NCBI GenBank assembly: GCA_964551015.1
Contig: CAZKBP010000039.1
Location: 1-45,176, forward strand
DNA length: 45,176 bases
Direction: 5' to 3'
Source: CAZKBP01 sp964551015
GTDB lineage: Bacteria; Bacteroidota; Bacteroidia; Cytophagales; Microscillaceae
Below are positions 23,944 to 31,089 of this stretch, piece after piece. The notes under the pieces were generated by a model that did not search any database, was not told the DNA's origin, and was given only the letters and a program-made list of their open reading frames with translations. Every line of letters starts with the position of its first letter. Position 1 is the first letter of the stretch. The translations under genes were made by a program, and so were the position numbers.

Positions 23944-24936
23944 TTGTTTCTATATCTAAACTGCATTCGGGAAGAAAAGCCAGGAGACCAATGGAAGGTT
24001 TTGTTTGAAAAGTCTTGGCCTTATTACAAGAAATGGTTCACCATGGAAGGCTTGGTGGCACGTCCGGGTTACACGACCTGCTATGCCAACTTGGAGCAGT
24101 ACATGCCCGAGCTTTTGTCTACCTACAACCGATTAGTAGAACTAGCCGGAGGAGGGGATTTGGCCGCGCGTTTTCTGAGCTTATTTTCACCTCCGCCTTA
24201 CATGTCTGGCTGTTCACAGATCGTTTGGCAAAGGGAAAGACCTACGCTCATCCGAAATTATGATTACAGTCCTTACTACTTTGAGGGCGTGGTTATGTAT
24301 ACTCATTGGTTACGTCCTGTGATTGCCATGAGCGATTGTAATTGGGGGGTTTTAGATGGCATTAATGATGCGGGGTTGTGTGTCTCGCTTACTTTTGGGG
24401 GAAGTAAATCCGTGGGCAAGGGCTTTGGCATACCACTTATTCTTCGCTATGTTTTGGAAACGGCTACTTCGGCCTACGAAGCAGTAGCCATTCTCAAAAA
24501 AATCCCCGTCCATATGGCCTACAACGTGACCGTCTTAGATGCTCACGGCTACCACGCTACGGTATTTTTGTATCCAGACCGAGAGCCGATCGTGACGGAG
24601 TATTTGATCGCTACCAATCACCAAACCGTTATTACTTGGGAAGCTTACGCAGAATTAACTGCGACCAAAGAGCGGCTTGCTTTTTTGGAGAGTTGTCTGG
24701 CTAATCCCTACGAAACGGAGACTAGCCTTTTGCAGAAATTTTTTGAGCCACCTCTTTACAATACGCGCTTCGAGAAGGGATTTGGCACACTCTATACTGC
24801 GCTTTACCACCCAAGAGATGCGATGGTAAAGTTTCTCTGGAAGAGTAAAAAAGTGGTTCAGTCTTTTCAAAATTATGAAGAGCGATGCTTTACCATCGAT
24901 CTATATCCGGGGCGAGCCGGGCGTATGTTAGTTTAG
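23944..24936 (+). CDS. C45 peptidase / acyl-CoA:6-APA acyltransferase-like Ntn hydrolase
   Basis: This is a 330-aa protein if the TTG at 23944 is used. The frame is open back to a TAG at 23914 with no ATG, and family-like sequence (FEKSWPYYKKWF) begins before the first ATG at 24043, so the start must be the TTG or another non-ATG codon. The N-terminal nucleophile candidate is Cys90 in YMSGCSQIVW. LIRNYDYSPYYFEG, GVLDGINDAGLCVSLTFGG and IPLILRYVLETATSAYEAV follow as expected for this group. These enzymes cleave or transfer acyl groups on amides, and some are autoproteolytic. No signal peptide is seen. It is the last gene of the + strand run. Confidence 0.78.
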   Translation: MFLYLNCIREEKPGDQWKVLFEKSWPYYKKWFTMEGLVARPGYTTCYANLEQYMPELLSTYNRLVELAGGGDLAARFLSLFSPPPYMSGCSQIVWQRERPTLIRNYDYSPYYFEGVVMYTHWLRPVIAMSDCNWGVLDGINDAGLCVSLTFGGSKSVGKGFGIPLILRYVLETATSAYEAVAILKKIPVHMAYNVTVLDAHGYHATVFLYPDREPIVTEYLIATNHQTVITWEAYAELTATKERLAFLESCLANPYETETSLLQKFFEPPLYNTRFEKGFGTLYTALYHPRDAMVKFLWKSKKVVQSFQNYEERCFTIDLYPGRAGRMLV

Positions 24937-25030
24937 CATTTAGTATGCGCAGATTCTTCCTGATTCAATGGTAGTGATCTTTTCTCTAAGTAAAAGCTGA
25001 TTGCTTAAAACTAATCCCTAATGGATACTA

Positions 25031-25708
25031 TCAATTAATTTCCTCGCAAGCTTGAAAAAAGAAAGGTAAGTCTATGATGGACTCGAAGTGACTACCCGTT
25101 TCACGCATATCTTCATCCTCTTCTTCATAGTGCCATTCTATTCTCAAAGGATGATTTTGTTGTATTTCAGCTCTTTCTGCTAGTTCTTTGGCTTCTTCCT
25201 CGTGTACTTGGCCGTTTTGATAGGAGTCTTGGTGTTGTGAGGAGGTATCTGAATGTTCTTCTGAGGAAGCATCTTGCGAAGCAGGGGTTTCATCTTCTAA
25301 GTGTTCAGCTTCCCTGTCATCGCTGTTTCCATTGGTAGGCAGAGTATCTGGTTCCGACTTTTCTGTTTCTAAATCAGAATGAAGGTCAGTAGATAAATCT
25401 GGATTGATCTCACCTAAAGAATCTTGCGAAAGGGTTTCTTCTTCACTGGTTTTGATTTTTTTAAGGTTCTTGAGCATCGTAACCAGATAGTCAGAAGTAC
25501 TCGTATTAAAATAGATCAGCTTGAGAACGACCGTAGTTTTTTGGTTTTTCTTCTTCTCTACGTATCTATCTACCCATTCCATCAATGGGGTATAAAAGCT
25601 ATCCGCATCTTCGGGGATAGAAACACCTTTGATTTCCAAGTGATTCTGTTGAAACTTGAAATTAATATACGGGGTCTTAGTCGTTTTCTCTATTGCGATA
25701 TCTTCCAT
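25031..25708 (-). CDS. SiaC-family (DUF1987) protein with a large acidic insertion
   Basis: This is a 225-aa protein. Residues 1-85 match SiaC/DUF1987 (EKTTKTPYINFKFQQNHLEI, PLMEWVDRYV, LKLIYFNTSTSDYL). Residues ~186-225 give the second half (RIEWHYEEEDEDMRETG, DLPFFFQ). Between them lies ~97 residues rich in Ser, Glu, Asp and Gln (about 87-182). The core without the insert is ~128 residues, the usual family length. In characterised systems SiaC is phosphorylated on a Thr in this central region by the SiaB kinase and dephosphorylated by the PP2C-type SiaA, linking to c-di-GMP output. Neither partner is in the window. The insert is probably disordered and highly phosphorylatable; inference. 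Confidence 0.75.
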   Translation of the reverse strand: MEDIAIEKTTKTPYINFKFQQNHLEIKGVSIPEDADSFYTPLMEWVDRYVEKKKNQKTTVVLKLIYFNTSTSDYLVTMLKNLKKIKTSEEETLSQDSLGEINPDLSTDLHSDLETEKSEPDTLPTNGNSDDREAEHLEDETPASQDASSEEHSDTSSQHQDSYQNGQVHEEEAKELAERAEIQQNHPLRIEWHYEEEDEDMRETGSHFESIIDLPFFFQACEEIN

Positions 25709-25744
25709 ACAAGAAAGCCTTAATTTAAGTCTTAGCGATTATTT

Positions 25745-27001
25745 TCAGATCGTATCTATTTCTGAGATTAAAAAAATGCTACCTCCAATAAAAATAATAT
25801 CTTCTCTTTGAGCCCGTGCCTGAGCTTTTGCGAGTGCTTCATTCACAGAGGGGCAGATTTCACCTTGAAGCCCCTGATTTTCTGCGTAGGAAGCTAGGGT
25901 TTGAGCTTCTAGTGCTCTTGGAGCATTGTACTGACAAAAATAATAAAAAGCCTGAGATGGATAAAGGGCTAAGATTTTTTTTATGTCCTTATCCCTACTC
26001 AGCGCAGTAATAAAATAAATTTGAGGAGCCTTCATCTCTTCCAATGCTTTTATAACGAGCCGCAAAGCTCCTTCGTTATGAGCTGTATCACAAATAATTA
26101 GAGGCTGTTCTCCTAGTATTTGCCATCTACCTTGGAGATGGGTCAGCTCAGTCGTATTTTCTATCCCTGTCCGAATCGATGTTAATTGGATTTTGGGAAA
26201 AGAAACCTTCAGTACTTCCGTTGCCGTCAGAACACCCAATAGATTTTTTTGCTGATACCCTCCTTTTAGCGCAGGACGCAATTCGCTCAGGAAAGGTTCA
26301 CCTTGGTAATAAATATTATAAGATAATTGATTCTCGAGGGGCGTTAGCTGAAAATGATGCTCTGCAAAGTAGATTGGGCTATCCATTTCTTGGGCTTTCT
26401 GTCGGAAAACAGGAGCCGTTTCTTCTTGGTATTCACTGATGACCACAGGCGTGTTTGCCTTGATAATGCCCGCTTTTTCGCTGGCAATTTCTGTCAGCGT
26501 ATCACCCAAGAATTGTTGATGGTCATAGCTAATATTGGTAATCAGCGAAAGTAGCGGCTGAACAATATTCGTAGAATCCAATCGCCCACCCATCCCTACT
26601 TCTACCATTGCGATATCTACTGCTTGCTGGGCAAAACAGTCAAAGGCCATGGCTACGGTGATCTCGAAAAAGCTGAAAGTGTGTGAGTGGATAAAGTCTA
26701 GGTGTTGATTGACAAAGCTAAGTACTTCCTGAGGGAAGATCTCTTGACCATTTATTCTAATTCTTTCGGTCAAGGATTTAAGGTGAGGAGAGGTGTATAA
26801 GCCTGTTTTATAACCAGCAGCTTGCCAAATGGCTGCTAGCATATGTGCGGTGCTACCCTTGCCATTCGTTCCGGCGATATGGATGCTAGCAAATTTTTCC
26901 TGTGGATTACCTAGGTAGGCACAAAAGTGCTGAATGTTGTCCAAGCTTGGCTTGCGCAGGAAAGTACCTGACCGTTGGAACATGGGCAAATGCTCGTACA
27001 A
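25745..27001 (-). CDS. folC: bifunctional folylpolyglutamate/dihydrofolate synthase
   Basis: The part given is 418 aa. The Mur-ligase-like P-loop is clear (IHIAGTNGKGSTAHMLAAIW), with GLYTSPHLKSLTERIRINGQ, MVEVGMGGRLDSTNIV and ITNISYDHQQFLGDTLTEIASEKAGIIK. The enzyme adds glutamate to dihydropteroate or folates in the cytosol. The TTG at 27001 is the only usual start, but family-like sequence continues upstream in frame (TYQEVVSFLYEHLPMFQR) with no ATG, GTG or TTG before the stop at 27116-27118; a CTG lies at 27101-27103. The true start is therefore uncertain and upstream. The stop lies 36 bp before the SiaC-like ATG, so the two are likely co-transcribed. Confidence 0.88.
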   Translation of the reverse strand: MYEHLPMFQRSGTFLRKPSLDNIQHFCAYLGNPQEKFASIHIAGTNGKGSTAHMLAAIWQAAGYKTGLYTSPHLKSLTERIRINGQEIFPQEVLSFVNQHLDFIHSHTFSFFEITVAMAFDCFAQQAVDIAMVEVGMGGRLDSTNIVQPLLSLITNISYDHQQFLGDTLTEIASEKAGIIKANTPVVISEYQEETAPVFRQKAQEMDSPIYFAEHHFQLTPLENQLSYNIYYQGEPFLSELRPALKGGYQQKNLLGVLTATEVLKVSFPKIQLTSIRTGIENTTELTHLQGRWQILGEQPLIICDTAHNEGALRLVIKALEEMKAPQIYFITALSRDKDIKKILALYPSQAFYYFCQYNAPRALEAQTLASYAENQGLQGEICPSVNEALAKAQARAQREDIIFIGGSIFLISEIDTI

Positions 27002-27207
27002 GAAGGATACAACTTCCTGATAAGTGGCAAATCCTCGTGGTGAAGAGCTTGGAGATGCCTGCTTTGTTGCGTGAAGTGTGCTTATTTGATTTTTTTTAGA
27101 CAGCTTGGATGCGTTTTAGAATGTTCGCTTGAGAAAAAATGTTAGTACATACTTTAGCAATTTTGATGCGAACTTTGCCAACTAAAAGAGTTTTATCCAA
27201 ATTTGGA

Positions 27208-28017
27208 TTACTTGGCTTTTAGCACGAAAGTAACGGTACCCTGAGAGACAGCAGCAGGGCGAACATTCCCCTGAGTATCAGGCTCTAAATAAGCAGCTAG
27301 TACGGCCTGACGATATTTTTCTACGATGCGTTTATCGCCTACAGTAGTGCCAGGATAAAGAGGTACAATAGAAATAAAGTACCCATCTTGGTCTACTTTA
27401 ATGGCAAAGATGATACGCCCTTCGGCATTAGATTCATCATTAATGACCGGCTCTTTCTCCCACCGCCAGCCGGAGAGACTCAGGGAAGCTCCGCCACTAC
27501 CGCCTCCACCACTGTAAAGCCCTTGTTCATTGATCCCGGTTTCTTTGCCTTTATTTCCTTTGCGGTCTTGATCGTCTCCTTGTCCGGTATTTTCTTCTTT
27601 GTTTTCTTCTTCATTCTGTACCTGACGCTGGTCGGTAGTAGAGGGTTGATTTTTTTGTTTTTCTGGCTCGGAGGTTTCTTTTTTGGGTTCGGGAATGCGG
27701 GTTTCGGAGGCTTCGGTTCTTTCTACTTCCTCGATGGCTTCCTCTTGGCTCTCGCTGGGTTCGGGGTTGTTCTCGGTTTCGGGTCGGGTGGTAATGCTTT
27801 GAATGGGAATAGTTTCTTGCCCACTACCAAACTCATCTTCTCCATAGCTTACTTCCATGCCGTACTCAAAACTCTGGTCATACTGAAAGAAAAAATTGAT
27901 TTTGATCAGATACATAATAGCAACTAAGGCAAAGCTGATAAATAAGGTTAAAATAAAGGCGGTTCTCCTCCTTTGTTTGTCTTTCAGTTGGACAGAATAT
28001 TTCAGGGCTGTGGCCAT
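27208..28017 (-). CDS. TonB-like energy transducer
   Basis: This is a 269-aa protein. A basic N-terminus precedes one transmembrane helix (about 20-40). A long Pro/Glu/Thr/Gln-rich periplasm-spanning region follows (about 70-165), then a Gly-rich hinge (GGGGSGGASLSLSGW). The C-terminal ~75 residues (GRIIFAIKVDQDGYFISIVPL, then IVEKYRQAVLAAYL) resemble the TonB C-terminal beta-alpha-beta fold. It lies downstream of exbD in the same orientation, 133 bp apart. It would transmit proton-motive force to outer-membrane receptors; receptor and ExbB are not nearby. Confidence 0.75.
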   Translation of the reverse strand: MATALKYSVQLKDKQRRRTAFILTLFISFALVAIMYLIKINFFFQYDQSFEYGMEVSYGEDEFGSGQETIPIQSITTRPETENNPEPSESQEEAIEEVERTEASETRIPEPKKETSEPEKQKNQPSTTDQRQVQNEEENKEENTGQGDDQDRKGNKGKETGINEQGLYSGGGGSGGASLSLSGWRWEKEPVINDESNAEGRIIFAIKVDQDGYFISIVPLYPGTTVGDKRIVEKYRQAVLAAYLEPDTQGNVRPAAVSQGTVTFVLKAK

Positions 28018-28150
28018 GTGCTATTTTGTGTGGTTTAAGAAAGTTCTTCTTGAATCAATTGCCCACTAATTATCTCCTTTTTAGGGCTTTGCTGAGTTTT
28101 TCTTAATTAGCTAGAAAATCATGTAAAGACATAAACTAAACTCTGGTGTC

Positions 28151-28555
28151 TTACTCTTCGGAGGCGTCTACCTTGGTGGCAATAGATACTTTGGCACCCA
28201 AGCGATTGGCGATAGAAGCAGCTTTTACCATATGCTGTACTTCCACTTGTTTATCTATGTTGAGCACTACTACGGGTTCTTGTGAGCGCGTGAGGGCAGC
28301 CTTCATCTCTTCTTCCAAATCACGGGCTTCAATGGGTTCTTCGTTGACATAGTACTGAAGATCTGCCGTGATTGTGAGCTGAACCTTGGGAGTGATGGTG
28401 GGCGCAGCTACACTCGAGGGTAGATTAACGGGTAAGGCGGCCGGGGTTACAAAGGAAGAAGTCAGCATGAAAAAGATCAGTAACTGAAAAATAACATCAG
28501 TCATGGAGGCTAAGCTAAAGCTAGTTTCTATCTTGCGATTTGGTTTTAATTCCAT
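28151..28555 (-). CDS. ExbD/TolR-type proton-channel subunit
   Basis: The ATG at 28555 is chosen (134 aa) because MELKPNRKIETSFSLASMTDVIFQLLIFFML is the normal ExbD N-terminus. The longer frame up to 28690 adds 45 residues that do not fit the family. The single transmembrane helix carries the essential Asp in SMTDVIF. The periplasmic domain contains VQLTITADLQYYVNEEPI and VVLNIDKQVEVQHMVKAASIANRLGAKVSIAT. It pairs with the downstream TonB-like gene. No MotA/TolQ/ExbB gene is in the window. Confidence 0.9.
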   Translation of the reverse strand: MELKPNRKIETSFSLASMTDVIFQLLIFFMLTSSFVTPAALPVNLPSSVAAPTITPKVQLTITADLQYYVNEEPIEARDLEEEMKAALTRSQEPVVVLNIDKQVEVQHMVKAASIANRLGAKVSIATKVDASEE

Positions 28556-28749
28556 AAGGATAAACAGTAGGAGCCATTTTGTAATATAGACAAAAATGCC
28601 AATTATTTGTTTGATTTTCTTTATCTGGAGAAAATTTTTTGAGAAGATACTTTTTAATGGTAAGGGACCAACTAGTAGAGAAGTATACAACCCAATATAG
28701 ATTCCTCAATGAATCTTTTCCCTAGGAAAATCTTTTTTCAATTTTCAAT

Positions 28750-29109
28750 CTAGATGCTTTTCAATTCTTTGATGGTATGCTCATTTTCTTGATTACCTGT
28801 ATTGATCGTGGAGGCCGGCTCGAAGAGCATCACGTGTACTTCTTCCTGAGCACGGGGGCGATGCTCTACCCCTCGAGGCACGACAAAAAACTCTCCTTCC
28901 TTGATCTCAACGCTACGATCTCTCAGTTCTAGGGTTAATTGGCCTTTGATGACCAAGAAAAGCTCATCTTCTGTTTCGTGTTGATGCCAAATAAAATCTC
29001 CTTTGAGCTTGGCGAGTTTTACTTGTTGGCCGTTGAGCTCACCTACGATATGCGGCTGCCAGTATTCGAAGATTTGCTCAAATTTTTGGGCGATGTTGAC
29101 GAGGTTCAT
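28750..29109 (-). CDS. small cupin-domain protein
   Basis: This is a 119-aa protein from the ATG at 29109; the TTG at 29130 is less likely. It is a single cupin barrel with metal-binding pattern WHQHETEDELFLVIKG (motif 1) and GEFFVVPRGVEHRP (motif 2). Stand-alone cupins of this type may be isomerases, dioxygenases or binding proteins, so no specific role is given. Its ATG overlaps the stop of the small frame at 29106-29285 as ATGA, suggesting translational coupling if that frame is real. Confidence 0.8.
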   Translation of the reverse strand: MNLVNIAQKFEQIFEYWQPHIVGELNGQQVKLAKLKGDFIWHQHETEDELFLVIKGQLTLELRDRSVEIKEGEFFVVPRGVEHRPRAQEEVHVMLFEPASTINTGNQENEHTIKELKSI

Positions 29110-29285
29110 AATGAAAGATTTAAAAGCCAAAGATGCAAAAATCCATTCGTTCCACGGCTCTTTTCAATCAAAAAGACAAACTTTAGACAACCTTGATCTA
29201 ACTTTCTTATCTGCTGATTCTGAGAACCTTCCTGAAATAAGCCTAGGCCAAGCAAAAATAAAATGACTACAAATGACTTTCGCAT
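29106..29285 (-). CDS. possible 59-aa secreted small protein or remnant
   Basis: An ATG at 29285 begins MRKSFVVILFLLGLGLFQEG, which reads as a good Sec signal peptide, then NQQIRKLDQG. The frame continues to a TGA overlapping the cupin ATG. The second half (FVFLIEKSRGTNGFLHLW) does not look like a typical mature exported peptide. It may be a small exported protein or the start of a gene truncated by deletion. No family is recognised. Confidence 0.35.
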   Translation of the reverse strand: MRKSFVVILFLLGLGLFQEGSQNQQIRKLDQGCLKFVFLIEKSRGTNGFLHLWLLNLSL

Positions 29286-29302
29286 AGTTGTAAATTTTAA
29301 TA

Positions 29303-30010
29303 CTAAACCAATTCTAGTTTGGTGGAAACAATTTTATTGATAAGGCTTAGACTCTGCTCGACCATCTCAGGTTTCGTATTAAAATGTTTTTTTAGCTTAT
29401 CTCGTAAATCGTCCTGATGAGAACCTTCCAACCAATCGATGACTACGGGGAACTGATAACGCTTTTCTTCCAACTGAGGCTTATAAAGTTGATGATAAAG
29501 GCGACAAATATCCATCTCTTCCTGAAAATCTTCCTTGATGAGATTGGGAATATTATCAAAAAGAATCTCTGCCGCTTCGTACAACGTGAAAAAGTCTATC
29601 TTAGGCTTATCCAGATTGAGTACGTGCAGAAATTTAGAAGGCCGAGCGTGTTTGAGGATATTCTTGAAACGAATTTTGAGATAACTATTAAAAAGAGCGT
29701 GGGTAGATACACAATAATGCTCGTATTTTTTTCCCAAACCCTTGAGTCGGAAACTATCCCCGTGAATAGATAATTCGTAACTCACGGACTTTTTGAGCAC
29801 TTTCTCTTCAAACGGAAGTAGATGAGGATCTTCTTCTTCTATTTGACTGATACTGCGATAAAACCACCCGTAAGCACATTTGATCTGGGTGTTCTTACGA
29901 TCATAAGTAATCTGTGTATAAAGCGGGTAGCACAGTTCTCCCGCGATGCTTAGGGGATGCAAATTTTTATTCAAAAAGAATTTGACCGTGATTTTTTTAG
30001 GCTTTTTCAT
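29303..30010 (-). CDS. hypothetical protein, N-terminus reminiscent of a tyrosine-recombinase arm-binding domain
   Basis: This is a 235-aa basic protein. Residues 5-50 (KITVKFFLNKNLHPLSIAGE, then PLYTQITYDRKNTQIKCAYG) resemble the three-stranded arm-type DNA-binding domain at the N-terminus of Bacteroidota phage integrases. The rest is helical, has no recombinase R-H-R-Y motifs and is too short for a catalytic domain. It is probably a DNA- or RNA-binding protein of unknown role. It lies 17 bp upstream of the small signal-peptide frame, in the same orientation. Low family confidence. Confidence 0.5.
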   Translation of the reverse strand: MKKPKKITVKFFLNKNLHPLSIAGELCYPLYTQITYDRKNTQIKCAYGWFYRSISQIEEEDPHLLPFEEKVLKKSVSYELSIHGDSFRLKGLGKKYEHYCVSTHALFNSYLKIRFKNILKHARPSKFLHVLNLDKPKIDFFTLYEAAEILFDNIPNLIKEDFQEEMDICRLYHQLYKPQLEEKRYQFPVVIDWLEGSHQDDLRDKLKKHFNTKPEMVEQSLSLINKIVSTKLELV

Positions 30011-30149
30011 AAAACAGGGTTTGCACTTTGCTCCCTAAGATAAGGCATAAGTATTTGCAAAAGCAACACTTGCAAAAACATTTTGTGTCTAAACTGCAAT
30101 TTTTTCGCTGCTAAGTTAAAAGCAATAAGGAAAAAAGGCTGATCAATGC

Positions 30150-30596
30150 CTAATCTACCGATATTTTGAGAGCCAATTTGTTGTAGGGTTCGTATTTTAA
30201 TACATCTTTGGCAAATTGAGAAGCCAACTCTCTACTCAAATAGCCTTCTTGAAAAAAACTGAGGGCGTATTCTTTATAGCGCCATTCGTCGGGTTTTAGC
30301 TCGATGGCTTTAAGAGTATGATATAAACCCGTATTCCGACCCTGTTCTAGGTGGTTAAATGATTCGGCCGCGATACAAGCGGCTACCCAGTGCCACAGAG
30401 CAGTGCCGTGTTTCTGGATCATGTAATTGCAGAAAGCATAGCTTAGTAAGCCAGCTCCTCTTTCTGTACTTCGGTACAAGATTCGTGTAAATTGAGTTGG
30501 CTTGGCTAAAGAAAGCAGATGTGCTTCCGCCTCCTCGAATTGGCGAGCTTGAAGGAGTTGATTCAGGTGCTCAATTTGCTTGTCGTCAATGTGCAT
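30150..30596 (-). CDS. helical hypothetical protein (TPR-like)
   Basis: This is a 148-aa, all-helical protein: repeated helix pairs such as IEHLNQLLQARQFEEAEAHLL, then HTLKAIELKPDEWRYKEYALSFF and FAKDVLKYEPYNKLALKI, in a TPR-like arrangement. A central aromatic segment (HGTALWHWVAACIAAESFNHL) is distinctive. I do not recognise a named family. It appears monocistronic and is divergent from the DUF952 gene. Confidence 0.6.
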   Translation of the reverse strand: MHIDDKQIEHLNQLLQARQFEEAEAHLLSLAKPTQFTRILYRSTERGAGLLSYAFCNYMIQKHGTALWHWVAACIAAESFNHLEQGRNTGLYHTLKAIELKPDEWRYKEYALSFFQEGYLSRELASQFAKDVLKYEPYNKLALKISVD

Positions 30597-30697
30597 ATCA
30601 GTAGTCTAATTGGGAAAAATATATCCACTTGAATAAGCGACCTCATAGAGAACAAATGCTTATCACTCGTTTATCTCCATGTTCTTACAATAATTAT

Positions 30698-30739
30698 ACG
30701 ATTTTTAGATAAAATTATAATTGAATTAAACGATTTTTA
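30698..30739 (+). promoter_or_regulatory. two ACGATTTTTA direct repeats upstream of the DUF952 gene
   Basis: Exact 10-bp copies lie at 30698-30707 and 30730-30739, 32 bp apart start to start. The second ends 2 bp before the ATG at 30742. The surroundings are very AT-rich. This could be a regulator site in the divergent promoter region or chance in AT-rich sequence. Confidence 0.3.
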
Positions 30740-30741
30740 CG

Positions 30742-31089
30742 ATGGCACAAACGATGATTTTCCATATTTGCCGGCGGGAAGATTGGGAAAAAGCAGCAAC
30801 TGAGGGCGTTTACCGAGCCTCCTCCCTAGAAACAGAGGGTTTTATCCATTGCTCTACTCCCAAGCAATTGGTGTCTACGGCTAATTTGCTTTTTCGTGGT
30901 GAAGAAGGATTAGTACTTCTACACATAGAATCACAAAAAGTAGAAGCAGAAATTGAGTACGAAAATACCACAGGTGGGGAGGATTTATTTCCACATATTT
31001 ATGGGTCTTTGAACCTAGACGCGGTGCAGAAGGTCGTAGATTTCCAACCTGGTCTGGATGGTCGCTTTGAAATAAGCTTAGAAGGATAA
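30742..31089 (+). CDS. DUF952 family protein
   Basis: This is a 115-aa protein with the family pattern IFHICRREDWEKAATEGVYRAS, GFIHCSTPKQL and FPHIYGSLNLDAV. DUF952 proteins resemble glutathione-S-transferase-associated or ADP-ribosyl-transferase-like small folds; the role is unknown. The stop (31087-31089) directly abuts the stop of the convergent AraC gene (31090-31092), leaving no room for a terminator between them. Confidence 0.85.
   Translation: MAQTMIFHICRREDWEKAATEGVYRASSLETEGFIHCSTPKQLVSTANLLFRGEEGLVLLHIESQKVEAEIEYENTTGGEDLFPHIYGSLNLDAVQKVVDFQPGLDGRFEISLEG

Noticed and set aside
27388..27927. Long + strand frame opposite the TonB-like gene
   Set aside because: It is the low-complexity shadow of the Pro/Glu-rich spacer of the TonB-like protein, giving a Phe/Gly-rich sequence with no sensible start.
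28556..28690. 45-residue N-terminal extension of ExbD
   Set aside because: The ExbD family begins at the internal MELKPNRK with its single helix. The extension adds a second hydrophobic stretch that is not found in the family.
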